Position numbers and translations under genes: made by a program. A stretch of 64,000 nt of DNA from Liolophura sinensis (taxonomy: Eukaryota > Mollusca > Polyplacophora > Chitonida > Chitonidae): positions 15,923,504-15,987,503 of the forward strand of contig NC_088298.1 of assembly GCF_032854445.1 (NCBI RefSeq), given 5' to 3'. The notes beneath the pieces are model-generated. The model was not told the origin of the DNA and made no database searches. It worked only from the letters and a program-made list of their open reading frames with translations. Below, piece by piece: positions 20,569 to 32,560 of this stretch. Numbering within the stretch: position 1 is the stretch's first letter; every line of letters begins with the position of its first letter.

Positions 20569-23079
20569 ATGTGCACAACGGGCTTGGCAATGTTGGTCTT
20601 TTTGGTCGGAATTTCAGCTGTTTGGAAAGTGGCAAGTTTACCCTGTACCTTCGATTCAGTGAGTGGTTTCCTGGATTGTGGCTCACGTGAACTTCACCAC
20701 ATTCCAACAGAAAATATCCACTTCGACAACGCCGAAGAGATCGACCTTAGTGGCAACAAATTGAGAAGAATAAAAAACGAAACATTTTCCAAAAACTCAG
20801 CTTTGAAATATTTGGATCTGTCGTACAATGTTATAACTGATCTGGAAACCAGAGCATTTGTTGGACTCGACCACTTGGCCATCTTGAACCTATCGGGAAA
20901 TGGAATAGCGCTCAGTCCAGATGTACTGACGCCAGAACTGTTCGAGCCACTGGTTGCTCTGAGAGAGATACGCATGCAACATATGTCCGTTCCGGTATCA
21001 CAGTGGAGAGGAATCGACACAACCTTTCAGATGCTGAAGAACCTAACCAAACTGTATATCGACTTTCCCCCTGAGTTTGTCTTCGGGATAGGATTTAGTG
21101 AGTTGACCAAACTGAAAACCGTTTCTACTGCAGGTCGGAGGCGAGAGTACAGTGAGTGTAATTTACGCGCGCTGAGAAATTCTACCTTCAGCATCTTGTG
21201 GGAAGTGAACATCACGGAACTACGACTGATCAACTGTGGTATTGATACCATAGAAAACGGTACCTTTGACCCCTTGACTGCGTTAGATACATTGGATCTT
21301 TCAAACAACATTAATTTAGGACTCGTTCAAGCCATAAAATTGCTGCGTTCCTTTAACAATCGTGAGATGAAAGAAATCAGATTAGCTCGTCTAAATAACG
21401 GCTCGTGTGAGAGAGGAAACCAGTTCGTGTTAAACTCTAATGACATGTTTATTCTTCTAAATATGTGCATAAAATCGTTAGATTTATCCGAAAACTTCAT
21501 CACCTATGTGAGCCTCAGTGGAGGCCTTAAATTAAGCCAATGTCTGGGGCATTTCAACATGTCATACAATTCATTACGGTGTTTTCCATATGTTTTCCTA
21601 ACATTTTTCATACAATCTCAGGTCTTGAAGTCATTTGACGTAAGCTATGGGTTTGGGATTCCAAAAGTTGGAGGCCACTATGTGGAGTACTCTCACCCGG
21701 GGTTAAGCCATCAAGGAGCGGTAGATTTCAACCCAGGCGATACATTTTTGCCACGGTCTTTAGAAAAAATCGACTTGAGTGGCATCGCTTATTGGTTGTA
21801 TATGGACAGACCTGTATATTTCCATAACGGAGAAAATCTCAGGCACTTTGCTTTAGCATACAACAATCTAGGCAACTGTAGACGGTCAGTGTTTAAGGGA
21901 ATTGGTAGTCTAACATATTTGGATCTTTCAGGCATAAGATGTAATAATGTACACAGGGGTTATTTCGAGGATCTAAGAAATGTTACCCATCTCTCGCTAT
22001 CCAATTCGATTGACTTAGACTTTTCCAGTTCGTCGTTGACGTCCTTCGAACTGCTTGATGTCTTAGAGTACATCGACTTGTCAGGCAACAAGATATTTGA
22101 CATACACCCGCGACTTTTTCAAAACAACAAACGGCTTCTAAATATCAACTTGGCAAACAACAAACTACAGCGACTTCCCAGTGCTATTTCACATTTACCC
22201 GCATTGCAGCGGTTGGACTTATCTAGTAATTCTTTCACTTATCTTCAGACAGATGAAATTGCACTGATTGATCGCTGGATCGTCAGAGGTGGTAAAGAGA
22301 AACCTTTTTTACTGAGCATGGGAAAGAATCCTCTACAGTGTACTTGTGACACCGTCTTGTTCATCCGCTGGATAGGAAACAGAAAAGATAACTTGGATAA
22401 TGTAGACAGTTATACATGCTTGGTGTCTAATGGATCGTGGATGTCGATTCTTGAATTTAGCAAGGACATTAGGAATTTTGAGGTCAACTGTGTGAGCTCA
22501 ACGTATATAATAATATCTGTAGTTGCTATTTCGACAGTTTCCATGTTAATTTTGTTGCTTGTGGTTATGTATCGCTATCGCACAAATTTAAGGTACTGGC
22601 TGTATACAAGGCTGCAACCTCCGAAGGACATGTTCGCTGAGCAAGAGTATGTTTTTGACGCTTTCGTGGCCTACACATCTGAAGAAAGGGAATGGGTCTC
22701 CCAACAGCTTTTCCCCAATCTGGAGTTACCTGAAAATTCGTTCAAACTCTGCATCCATGACAGAGATTTTACACCCGGAAAACCGATCCACGAAAATATC
22801 GTTGACAAAATGAGGGAAAGTCGTAAAATTCTCCTGATTATTAGCCAACATTTTCTGGAATCGACCTACGGTCCACTAGAAATCGAGTACGCCGTGATGA
22901 AATCTCTGAGCGACGGCAGGGACGACATTATATTGTGTGTACTGATGGAGGACATTCCAGTTCGTCACATGCCGAAGGCGCTGAGAAACCTGTGGCACAA
23001 GATCACCTTCCTGAAGTGGAGCGCTGATCAAGCGGAACAGGTCATTTTCTGGAGGAGTCTGATTGAGGCCCTGGACTAA
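20569..23079 (+). CDS. Toll-like receptor, tandem copy 2 (836 aa)
   Basis: Same architecture and length as copy 1: signal peptide, LRRNT, LRR array, one LRRCT, one transmembrane helix, TIR. Its TIR domain differs from copy 1 by about three residues (PPKDM, EEREW, FLEST), whereas the ectodomain segment ~322-459 differs by about twenty. It is closest to copy 3 there. TIR boxes FDAFVAYTSEE and RDFTPG are intact, so signalling should be preserved. The start is the ATG of MCTTGLAM; an upstream in-frame TTG is not used as a start in animals, and a TTTTTTTTACAG acceptor precedes. Promoter and 3' flank are shared with copies 1 and 3, so co-regulation is likely (inference). Confidence 0.95.
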   Translation: MCTTGLAMLVFLVGISAVWKVASLPCTFDSVSGFLDCGSRELHHIPTENIHFDNAEEIDLSGNKLRRIKNETFSKNSALKYLDLSYNVITDLETRAFVGLDHLAILNLSGNGIALSPDVLTPELFEPLVALREIRMQHMSVPVSQWRGIDTTFQMLKNLTKLYIDFPPEFVFGIGFSELTKLKTVSTAGRRREYSECNLRALRNSTFSILWEVNITELRLINCGIDTIENGTFDPLTALDTLDLSNNINLGLVQAIKLLRSFNNREMKEIRLARLNNGSCERGNQFVLNSNDMFILLNMCIKSLDLSENFITYVSLSGGLKLSQCLGHFNMSYNSLRCFPYVFLTFFIQSQVLKSFDVSYGFGIPKVGGHYVEYSHPGLSHQGAVDFNPGDTFLPRSLEKIDLSGIAYWLYMDRPVYFHNGENLRHFALAYNNLGNCRRSVFKGIGSLTYLDLSGIRCNNVHRGYFEDLRNVTHLSLSNSIDLDFSSSSLTSFELLDVLEYIDLSGNKIFDIHPRLFQNNKRLLNINLANNKLQRLPSAISHLPALQRLDLSSNSFTYLQTDEIALIDRWIVRGGKEKPFLLSMGKNPLQCTCDTVLFIRWIGNRKDNLDNVDSYTCLVSNGSWMSILEFSKDIRNFEVNCVSSTYIIISVVAISTVSMLILLLVVMYRYRTNLRYWLYTRLQPPKDMFAEQEYVFDAFVAYTSEEREWVSQQLFPNLELPENSFKLCIHDRDFTPGKPIHENIVDKMRESRKILLIISQHFLESTYGPLEIEYAVMKSLSDGRDDIILCVLMEDIPVRHMPKALRNLWHKITFLKWSADQAEQVIFWRSLIEALD

Positions 23080-23489
23080 GGAACCAACAATGGCCAAAGC
23101 CGGTTAACTTAATAAGATTTAAATATGATTCACTTTGTAACTTGTTCTTTGTTTTCATATGGAAATTGGTTAATGTGTTGTCTGTGTCTATACCACATGT
23201 TTTGATTAGGTTGTGTTCAAAGAGGTAAATTGATAACCTGTTATAACCTAATGTTAATTGGGTCAAAACTGCGCAATCTTCTGTTCATTTCTGCTTCCCG
23301 ATGAGGATGTTTGGGTAATCTGGTTACCTGATACTCATGGATTTCCTCAGACTAAGGATAATTCCCTACAGAGCCCAAGAAATCATTTTTGCGAAAAATA
23401 CTGCATTGTTTATAGGATACATGTCACTGAAACGTTTGTTTTCTAGTTTTTAGTATGCCGTTTAAAATTGATCATAACATAAAAAAGGC

Positions 23490-23495
23490 AATAAA
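23490..23495 (+). terminator. Possible poly(A) signal, TLR-2 proximal
   Basis: AATAAA at the position equivalent to 15887 of unit 1. Confidence 0.5.
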
Positions 23496-24517
23496 GGTTT
23501 AAATAAATTAAATTTTTTCTTGTGGTCTAAAAATAGATTTATTTATAGTTTAGCCTAACCCCACGTGGAGAGAAAAATTTTCAACCATTACCGGAAAATA
23601 CTGACAGCTCATTAAATATTCCTTGATAATGAAAAAAAATACTGTTTTCGTCTTTTTAAATTAAAGCCATAATCTTTCTTTTGACGTTCCTTTTTATGTA
23701 TCCTTTATTTAATTATTTGATTGGTGGTTCACGCCGTACACAAGAAGATTTCATGTCATGTATCCTTTAAAATGTGCGTTTAATTTCCCAGACAAGTATT
23801 GTGGAAGATTTTTATCACGTACTATAAATACGTATATCTGCCATATATCTCATGAAATACTTTATTTGCTGCGACCTGTCTGCATAGATCTGTGACTTTT
23901 TGTACAACAAATCAGAAGTGTTGACATACATGTTGTACGATATGAAGGGTGGTTCGTATATCTAAGAGTTATGTATTTAAATGTGGAGAAAATTACAAAT
24001 TGCTTGAAGTTCAAGGAATCCCAAAAGTTAGATGTAAATATGGTCTTCAATATTTCTTTCCAATTTTCTGTAAAGAGAAAGAGACACCTGAAATTATAAC
24101 ATCCTGTTTATATTTTCCTTGTTTGCCTTTGTTGTAAATATTACCCTTTTCGTCATTATTATCATTAGTTTGCTTAACGTGTTTGTATTTAAATATTTTT
24201 GCTGTTTATTCCACACATAGGTATAAGTCCTAGGAAGGTAGAATTTCCTTGTTAAAATACATAGAGTTATGAGAAAATAGGAGGATATGATTTTTATTGT
24301 TAGAATACTTACAGCTAATTTTGACTGTACAGTATTTTTAGTGTGTTGATGATTTGGGGATATATTTCATCACTATAGATACTATTATGACTACACATTG
24401 TATATTTAATCGTTTTTTGGAGGTGTATTGCCGACCCCTTAAGAATGCCTATACTTTGTTTAGACATATACATATTCTTTTTGGTATTGTTGAATATATA
24501 AGGTGATCCACAACGCT

Positions 24518-24523
24518 AATAAA
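24518..24523 (+). terminator. Possible poly(A) signal, TLR-2 distal
   Basis: AATAAA followed by GTCGTGTTTTTGG, equivalent to 16916 of unit 1. Confidence 0.5.
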
Positions 24524-24605
24524 AGTGAACAGTCGTGTTTTTGGATCGACTTTCTGTTTATTACCACATCTAAACGTTCTTCAACAGAGAAACGAATAAA
24601 TCCTT

Positions 24606-24962
24606 TATTAAATGGGGTATAACGTACTTGACAATTTTTCAGTCATATGACGACTATGGAATCCTTAGAGTGGATGTATTGCGCCTCCTTGAAGCAGAAC
24701 GGATTTCCACCGCTCTCTTATCTAGTGCTGCTTCACTGAGACGACTTACCGAAGGCAAGTAATCCGCCCCGTCCGAGCCATTATAAAGATTCGGGTCAAC
24801 CAGTCGTTGCACTATCCCATTTATTCTGAACGCCAAGGGAGGAAGTTACAACTTGCTCTTTCAAAGTCTTAGGTGTGACTCGACCCAGGATTGACCCAGG
24901 ATCTACCGTTCCCGAAGCGGACGCTCTACCAGTTGTGCTATCGTAGCCGGTGATATTAAATG
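24606..24962 (-). repeat. SINE family 2 in unit 2 3' flank, with TSD TATTAAATG
   Basis: A minus-oriented family-2 SINE (24615-24953) between TATTAAATG at 24606-24614 and 24954-24962, orthologous to the unit-1 insertion but without its internal deletion. Identical site and orientation mean one insertion event copied by duplication. Confidence 0.9.
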
Positions 24963-25617
24963 AGTTGAACACCTGCATGTATGTATATGAATGCTTGGTG
25001 TTTTCCGTCGTCAGGCACATGTAAAGTGTGATAAGTTCACATTTAATTTTATAAGCCACAGAATTTTATGTCGTGATTTAAAACACGGAGCAAAGGCCCA
25101 AGACAAAAATCCAACAAGGGATGTCGTTGTTTACACTGAGTATTTCAACTCTTTTTACAAAAATCTAAAAAATAAATGAAAGTATATTTGTGCATGGTTT
25201 TAAGTGGTCCATTTAGTGATGCCTACTAAATCATAGATGTTTTCCTTTAAGTGTTTGTTATTAAGACATATAAAACGCCATAAGTAAAGCTTAAGATAGT
25301 ACTGAAGGTTTGTGCATAATTTCTAGACTTTTATTCATAGCTTAAAAGTAAATACTGTTTGAAAGCAGTCCTTAATATTTAGGACTCCAGGGAGTAAAAT
25401 TCCACCCCGAATTAAAGCAAACCGATGGCATTATCCGCTTCGATAGCCTATTTGTTAGAGCGTCCGAATGCATGTTGAGAGACCCGAGATCAAACCCGGG
25501 TCTGGTCATACCAAAGACTTTGAAAATGGTACTTGTCACTGTCTCACTTGGGGCTTAGCACTGAGAGGTTAGAGCAAGGAAACAAGGCTGGTTGACCCGG
25601 TGTCAGTATAATGTGAC

Positions 25618-25705
25618 TGGGTGTGGTGTCATGGGTGTGGTGTCATGGGTGTGGTGTCATGGATGGGGTGTTATGGGTGGGGTGTCATGGGTGGGGTGTC
25701 ATGTC
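25618..25705 (+). repeat. 14-bp minisatellite, unit 3 first array
   Basis: About six units of GGGTGTGGTGTCAT with variants GGATGGGGTGTTAT and GGGTGGGGTGTCAT; equivalent to the array at 18018. Confidence 0.88.
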
Positions 25706-25904
25706 GAGTGTGTATGATATACTTCAGTGACATCAGTACTGGTGGTGTACGTTGTACTCAAGAATATTTCACTCTTACCATGGCGCCACATTATAGTGGA
25801 TTTTAAAATGGTACTCATTACTGTCTCACTTGGCGCGCAGAACTGAGAGGTTAGAGCAAGGAAACAAGGCTGGTTGACCCGGTGTCAGTATAATGTGACT
25901 GGGT

Positions 25905-26030
25905 GTGGTGTCATGGGTGTGGTATTATGGGTGTGATGTCATGGGTGTGGTGTCATGGTGGGGTGTCATGGGTGGGGTGTCATGCGTGGGTGTCATGGGT
26001 GGTGTGTCATGGGTGGGGTGTCATGTCGAG
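25905..26030 (+). repeat. 14-bp minisatellite, unit 3 second array
   Basis: About nine more units of the same 14-mer, within an extra ~290-bp segment (GACCCGGTGTCAGTATAATG onward) absent from unit 2. It explains most of the unit-length difference. Confidence 0.85.
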
Positions 26031-26309
26031 TATGTATGATATACTTAAATGACATCAGTACTGGTGGTGTACGTTGTACTCAAAAAGATTTTACTTTTAT
26101 TTTCACCATGGCGCCACATTATAGTGGATTTAAAAATGGTACTCGTTACTATCTCACTTGGCGCGCAGCACTGAGAGGTTAGAGAAAGGAAACAAGGCTG
26201 GTTGACCCGGTGTCAGTATAATGTGACTAAGTGGGTTGTGAAGGGTGGGGTGTGATGGGTGGGGTTTCATGTCTGGTGCTTATGATATACTTCAGTGACA
26301 GCCCTTCTG

Positions 26310-26555
26310 GTGTTGTACATTGTACTCAACATTTCACTGTTACCACGGCCCTCAATATTATAGTGGGATGAAACAAGGCAGAGCCTGGCAGGAACCCACC
26401 ACCATCTGCAGGAAGCTGGCAGACCTTCCTAGGTTAGGACGGAGAGGAAGCCAGCATCAGTTGGACTTAAACTCACAGTGACCGCCTTTGTGAGAGGCCC
26501 CTGGGTCATTATGCTGCACTAGCGCGTTAACAAACAGAGCCACGGAGGCCCCCTG
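26310..26555 (-). repeat. SINE family 1 (minus), unit 3
   Basis: Same insertion as 18405-18650: tRNA-like head complement GAGCCACGGAGGCCCC at the right end, body CCACCATCTGCAGGAAGCTG. Confidence 0.85.
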
Positions 26556-28496
26556 TTGTTCGACTAAAACATGTTAAACCCCAAGCATATTTTCAAAACA
26601 TTCTAAGCTTTCTTCAGCACATGGATTCTCTATACCATACAGACGAAAGATCAAGCACTTGGCTGCGTGGAATGATTTGAATTAAGTCAAAGTTATACAG
26701 TGTGATACCTGACATTTGGCCACAGGTAACAAATGCGGTATAGCAACTTTAGATTCTTCTCTCGTTTTTTGACTAACTTTTCATTGGATCGAACCTTGGT
26801 GACTTGTCGATCACATTACCGGCTAGGTAGTGCTTCAGTTTCTTATGCCAATTAAGCATTGTTCTTCCTTATTTACAAATAAAACTTCGTCTCCTATCAA
26901 ATGATGCGTGTTTTGGATGCCAAACAGGAAATAGTATCCGTATTATCTCCATCAAAAATTTAATATGCCAAATTTGCCCGAATAGAATAATAAATGGAAG
27001 AGCAGGCTCTAGAAAATAAAGTAATATAAAACAGCTGCATTTGCGTACGAGCAGCACGGAGGTTTAGAAATGACAATCGGGGAATCTCAGCTTGAACAGA
27101 GCCGTAAGTAAAATAGGTCTCAATGTCGCTGAGTAAAGTTTAGATTTTTGTTTGTATGGACCATTTCTTCCTATGTGTTTGGAGATTGAGGAATACTGAC
27201 GTGTTATCCTTACATGTGAAAAATCGTGTAAAGCCATTGGAGTAATACAAATCAAACTACAAAACTTTATTAGGACTGCAAATCTAAAGCAAGTTTCTTA
27301 TCAACGTAACCTTACCATACATCTTTGTAAAATTCATACCGATGAGGACTGTCCTTTACCTAAAATATTAATGAATCGTCTTCCTTGATTTAACTACATT
27401 TAAATACTTTGAAAAATCTTGAAATTATTATTGTTTAGATATTTTGCGAAAGACAGCTAAAAAAGTAAGATTCATCAGATAGACATTTGAAAGAGTTGCA
27501 CAAGAAGTTTTTCTTACTCCAAACACAGGTTTTATTTTGAATCTATGATAGTAGAGATATATTACTTAAGCAATGTTCTCAAAAAACGTCGCCTATATGT
27601 AATTATGAAGGAAACAAGCCGACGGGGCATCAGAGTATGCCGGTACCTTGCCATCAAAGATGTAGTCCGTACAGCGTACCTTACAATACCTTGACGGCAT
27701 TTGATTCATGGTCTCGCCACCATGTGGCTGAAAGATTGCCAACATGGCGTTAAGCCACAATCATTCATTTGATTTAATGACACACATAGCCCTCATTGTG
27801 ACAGAATCCTCAGTGTGACAGATTTTCGTGAATAGCATTGCCCACAAGGTTACATGTATGTAGGAAAGCAGCGTGAACATCCACTTGAACGACGTGCAGT
27901 TTTCACCAAGACTCGGCTGGTATTGCAAAAAATTAAGATCGCTATCTGCTTTAATAAAAGACCGTATTAGGTGCGTCTCTTTTTTTCTTAAAGACAAACC
28001 AAACTGAAGGCCCTCAAACACTTGTAACACCATAGCAGCCTAGAGATGGATACATGCATTCCCTGTAAGTTGCGTGTTTCGCCAGTTCATCTTTTCCCTG
28101 GTGCCGCGGACTGCAGACGACTCTCTAAACTGAACTCCTACGCACCACAAACTACGGTGCTCGATAAACTGTTATGCCCCACAACCATTGTGTACTACAA
28201 ACTACTGTTCACGACAAATTACTGTTTACCAAAAACATATTGCCCAATATTCTTCACAAGGGCTACAAAAACAACAAAAGAATAATCAACATGTGAATGA
28301 GGAATCCCAGGGTTGAAAATCACGTTCTCTAAATCTATTCAAATTTTTGAAACACTGGACAAAGCTTTTGTTCACGTTTCATTGTAAACTTGTAAACTTT
28401 GTGAACTGGTTCTGAGGCCTTTTGACTGCGATAATGGGGTCAAAATATTCACATTTGTGGACTTTTTTTTTTACAGAGATTTGTCCGAGACAAAAA

Positions 28497-31007
28497 ATGT
28501 GCACAACGGGCTTGGCAATGCTGGTCTTTCTGGTCGGAATTTCAGCTGTTTGGAAAGTGGCAAGTTTACCCTGTACCTTCGATTCAGTGAGTGGTTTCCT
28601 GGATTGTGGCTCCCGTGAACTTCACCACATTCCAACAGAAAATATCCACTTCGACAACGCCGAAGAGATCGACCTTAGTGGCAACAAATTGAGAAGAATA
28701 ATAAACGAAACATTTTCCAAAAACTCAGCTTTGAAATATTTGGATCTGTCGTACAATGTTATAACTGATCTGGAAACCAGAGCATTTGGTGGACTCGACC
28801 ATCTGGCCATCTTGAACCTATCGGGAAATGGAATAGCGCTCAGTCCAGATGTACTGACGCCAGAACTGTTCGAGCCGCTGGTTGCTCTGAGAGAGATACG
28901 CATGCAACATATGTCCGTTCCGGTATCACAGTGGAGAGGAATCGACGCAACCTTTCAGATGCTGAAGAACCTAACCAAACTGTATATCGACTTTCCCCCT
29001 GAGTTTGTCTTCGGGATAGGATTTAGTGAGTTGACCAAACTGAAAACCGTTTCTACTGCAGGTCGGTGGCGACAGTACAGTGAGTGTAATTTACGCGCGC
29101 TGAGAAATTCTACCTTCAGCGTCTTGTGGGAAGTGAACATCACGGAACTACGACTGATCAACTGTGGTATTGATACCATAGAAAACGGTACCTTTGACCC
29201 CTTGACTGCGTTAGATACATTGGATCTTTCAAACAACATTAATTTAGGACTCGTTCAAGCCATCAAATCGCTGCGTTCTTTTAACAATCGTGAGATGAAA
29301 GAAATTAGATTAGCTCGTCTAAACAACAACTCGTGTGAGAGATTAAACGAGTTCGTGTTAAACTCTAATGACATGTTTATTCTTCTAAATATGTGCATAA
29401 AATCGTTAGATTTATCCGAAAACTTCATCACCTATGTGAGCCTCAGTGGAGGCCTTAAATTAAGCCAATGTCTGGAGCATTTCAACATGTCATACCATTC
29501 ATTACGGTGTTTTCCATATGTTTTCCTAACATTTTTCATACAATCTCAGGTCTTGAAGTCATTTGACGTAAGCTATGGGTTTGGGATTCCAAAAGTTGGA
29601 GGTCACTATGTGGAGTACTCTCACCCGGGGTTAAACCATCAAGGAGCGGTAGATTTCAACCCAGGCGATATATTTTTGCCACGGTCTTTAGAAAAAATCG
29701 ACTTGAGTGGCATCGCTTATTGGTTTTATATGGACAGACCTGTATATTTCCATAACGGAGAAAATCTCAGGCACTTTGCTTTAGCATACAACAATCTAGG
29801 CAACTGTATACGGTCAGTGTTTAAGGGAATTGGTAGTCTAACATATTTGGATCTTTCAGGCATAAGATGTAATAATGTACACAGGGGTTATTTCGAGGAT
29901 CTAAGAAATGTTACCCATCTCTCGCTATCCAATTCGATTGACTTAGACTTTTCCAGTTCGTCGTTGACGTCCTTCGAAATGCTTGATGTCTTAGAGTACA
30001 TCGACTTGTCAGGCAACAAGATATTTGATATACACCCGCGACTTTTTCAAAACAACAAACGGCTTCTAAATATCAACTTGGCAAACAACAAACTACAGCG
30101 ACTTCCCAGTGCTATTTCACATTTACCCGCATTGCAGCGGTTGGACTTATCTAGTAATGCTTTCACTTATCTTCAGACAGATGAAATTGCACTGATTGAT
30201 CGCTGGATCGTCAGAGGTGGTAAAGAGAAACCTTTTTTACTGATCATGGGAAAGAATCCTCTACAGTGTACTTGTGACACCGTCTTGTTCATCCGCTGGA
30301 TAGGAAACAGAAAAGATAACTTGCATAATGTAGACAGTTATACATGCTTGGTGTCTAATGGATCGTGGATGTCGATTCTTGAATTTAGCAAGGACATTAG
30401 GAATTTTGAGGTCAACTGTGTGAGCTCAACGTATATAATAATATCTGTAGTTGCTATTTCGACAGTTTCCATGTTAATTTTGTTGCTTGTGGTTATGTAT
30501 CGCTATCGCACAAATTTAAGGTACTGGCTGTATACAAGGCTGCAACCTCCGAAGGACATGTTCGCTGAGCAAGAGTATGTTTTTGACGCTTTCGTGGCCT
30601 ACACGTCTGAAGAAAGGAAATGGGTCTCCCAACAGCTTTTCCCCAATCTGGAGTTACCTGAAAATTCGTTCAAACTCTGCATCCATGACAGAGATTTTAC
30701 ACCCGGAAAACCGATCCACGAAAATATCGTTGACAAAATGAGGGAAAGTCGTAAAATTCTCCTGATTATTAGCCAACATTTTCTGGAATCGACCTACGGT
30801 CCGCTAGAAATCGAGTACGCCGTGATGAAATCTCTGAGCGACGGCAGGGACGACATTATATTGTGTGTACTGATGGAGGACATTCCAGTTCGTCACATGC
30901 CGAAGGCGCTGAGAAACCTGTGGCACAAGATCACCTTCCTGAAGTGGAGCGCTGATCAAGCGGAACAGGTCATTTTCTGGAGGAGTCTGATTGAGGCCCT
31001 GGACTAA
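28497..31007 (+). CDS. Toll-like receptor, tandem copy 3 (836 aa)
   Basis: Intact single-exon TLR with the same domain order as copies 1 and 2. Private ectodomain differences include GRWRQYSECN, NNNSCERLNEF and NNLGNCIRSVF. The TIR domain differs from copy 2 by one residue (EERKW). Its 5' region lost six bases just before the ATG (GAGACAAAAAATG). The ATG of MCTTGLAM is taken as the start because a polypyrimidine-ACAG acceptor lies ~20 bases upstream. It encodes a membrane-spanning pattern receptor whose cytoplasmic TIR signals to NF-kB-type pathways (family knowledge). Confidence 0.95.
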   Translation: MCTTGLAMLVFLVGISAVWKVASLPCTFDSVSGFLDCGSRELHHIPTENIHFDNAEEIDLSGNKLRRIINETFSKNSALKYLDLSYNVITDLETRAFGGLDHLAILNLSGNGIALSPDVLTPELFEPLVALREIRMQHMSVPVSQWRGIDATFQMLKNLTKLYIDFPPEFVFGIGFSELTKLKTVSTAGRWRQYSECNLRALRNSTFSVLWEVNITELRLINCGIDTIENGTFDPLTALDTLDLSNNINLGLVQAIKSLRSFNNREMKEIRLARLNNNSCERLNEFVLNSNDMFILLNMCIKSLDLSENFITYVSLSGGLKLSQCLEHFNMSYHSLRCFPYVFLTFFIQSQVLKSFDVSYGFGIPKVGGHYVEYSHPGLNHQGAVDFNPGDIFLPRSLEKIDLSGIAYWFYMDRPVYFHNGENLRHFALAYNNLGNCIRSVFKGIGSLTYLDLSGIRCNNVHRGYFEDLRNVTHLSLSNSIDLDFSSSSLTSFEMLDVLEYIDLSGNKIFDIHPRLFQNNKRLLNINLANNKLQRLPSAISHLPALQRLDLSSNAFTYLQTDEIALIDRWIVRGGKEKPFLLIMGKNPLQCTCDTVLFIRWIGNRKDNLHNVDSYTCLVSNGSWMSILEFSKDIRNFEVNCVSSTYIIISVVAISTVSMLILLLVVMYRYRTNLRYWLYTRLQPPKDMFAEQEYVFDAFVAYTSEERKWVSQQLFPNLELPENSFKLCIHDRDFTPGKPIHENIVDKMRESRKILLIISQHFLESTYGPLEIEYAVMKSLSDGRDDIILCVLMEDIPVRHMPKALRNLWHKITFLKWSADQAEQVIFWRSLIEALD

Positions 31008-31418
31008 GGAACCAACAATGGCCAATGCCGGTTAACTTAAAAAGATTTAAATATGATTCACTTTGTAACTTGTTCTTTGTTTTCATATGGAAATTGGTTA
31101 ATGTGTTGTCTGTGTCTATACCACATGTTTTGATTAGGTTGTGTTCAAAGAGGTAAATTGATAACCTGTTATAACCTAAGGTTAATTGGGTCAAAACTGC
31201 GCAATCTTCTGTTCATTTCTGCTTCCCGATGAGGATGTTTGGGTAATCTGGTTACCTGATACTCATGGATTTCCTGAGACTAAGGATAATTCCCTCCAGA
31301 GCCCAAAAAATCATTTCTGGGAAAAAGTACTGCATTGTTTATAGGATACATGTCACTGAAACGTTTGGTTTCTAGTTTTTAGTATGCCGTTTAAAATTGG
31401 TCATAACATATAAAAGGC

Positions 31419-31424
31419 AATAAA
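31419..31424 (+). terminator. Possible poly(A) signal, TLR-3 proximal
   Basis: AATAAA equivalent to 15887 of unit 1. Confidence 0.5.
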
Positions 31425-32444
31425 GGTTTAAATAAATTAAATTTTTTCTTGTGGTCTAAAAATAGATTTATTTATAGTTTAGCCTAAGCCTACGTGGAGA
31501 GAAAAATTTTCAACCATTACCGGAAAATACTGTCGGCTCATTAAATATTCCTTGATAATGAAAAAAATATTGTTTTCGTCTTTTTAAATTAAAGCCATAA
31601 TCTTTCTTTTGACGTTCCTTTTCATTTATTTATTTATTTATTTATTTGATTGGTGGTTTATGCCGTACAAGAATATTTCATGTCATGTATCCTTTAAAAT
31701 GTGCGTTTAATTTCCCAGACAAGTATTGTGGAAGATTTTTATCACGTACTATAAATACGTATATCTGCCATATATCTCATGAAATACTTTATTTGCTGTG
31801 ACCTGTCTGCATAGACCTGTGACTTTTTGTACAACAAATCAGAAGTGTTGACATACATGTTGTACGATATGAACGGTGGTTCGTATAGCTAAGAGTTATG
31901 TATTTAAATGTGGAGAAAAATACAAATTGCTTGAAGTCCAAGGAATGCCAAAAGTTAGATGTAAATATGGTCTTCAATATTTCTTTCCAATTTTCTGTAA
32001 AGAGAAATTGACACCTGAAATTATAACATCCTGTTGATATTTTCCTTGTTTGCCTTTGTTGTAAATATTACCCTTTTCGTCATTATTATCATTAGTTTGC
32101 TTAACGTGTTTGTATTTAAATATTTTTGCTGTTTGTTCCACACATAGGTATAAGTCCTAGGAAGGTAGAATTTCCTTGTTAAAATACATAGAGTTATGAG
32201 AAAATAGGAGGATATGATTTTTATTGTTAAAATACTTACAGGTAATTTTGACTGTACAGTATTTTTAGTGTGTTGATGATTTGGGGATATGTTTCATCAC
32301 TATAGATACTATTATGACTACATATTGTATATTTAATCTTTATATGGAGTTGTATTGCCGACCCCTTAAGAATGCCTATACTTTGTTTAGACATATACAT
32401 ATTCTTTTTGGTATTGTTGAATATATAAGGTGATCCACAACGTT

Positions 32445-32450
32445 AATAAA
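32445..32450 (+). terminator. Possible poly(A) signal, TLR-3 distal
   Basis: AATAAA equivalent to 16916 of unit 1; the downstream T/G element reads GTCTTTTTGGG. Confidence 0.5.
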
Positions 32451-32551
32451 AGTGAACAATCGTCTTTTTGGGTCGCTTTTCTGTTCATTACCATATCTAA
32501 ACATTCTTCAACATCTGGTTTCTCTATACAAAGATAAAAGAACAAGTCCTT

Positions 32552-32560
32552 TATTAAATG
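32552..32560. other. Empty SINE target site in unit 3
   Basis: A single TATTAAATG with flanks matching both sides of the filled sites of units 1 and 2 (TTTATTAAATG joined directly to a TTGAACAC-type flank). It is the unoccupied form of the site. Confidence 0.85.

Larger units (their letters stand above)
17536..25140 (+). repeat. TLR tandem unit 2
   Basis: Second direct repeat. It contains the copy-2 TLR gene and, at its left end, a GGGTGTGGTGTCAT minisatellite plus SINE debris. The CDS start is 7604 bases from that of unit 1. Non-coding flanks are nearly identical to those of units 1 and 3 over several kilobases. Confidence 0.85.
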
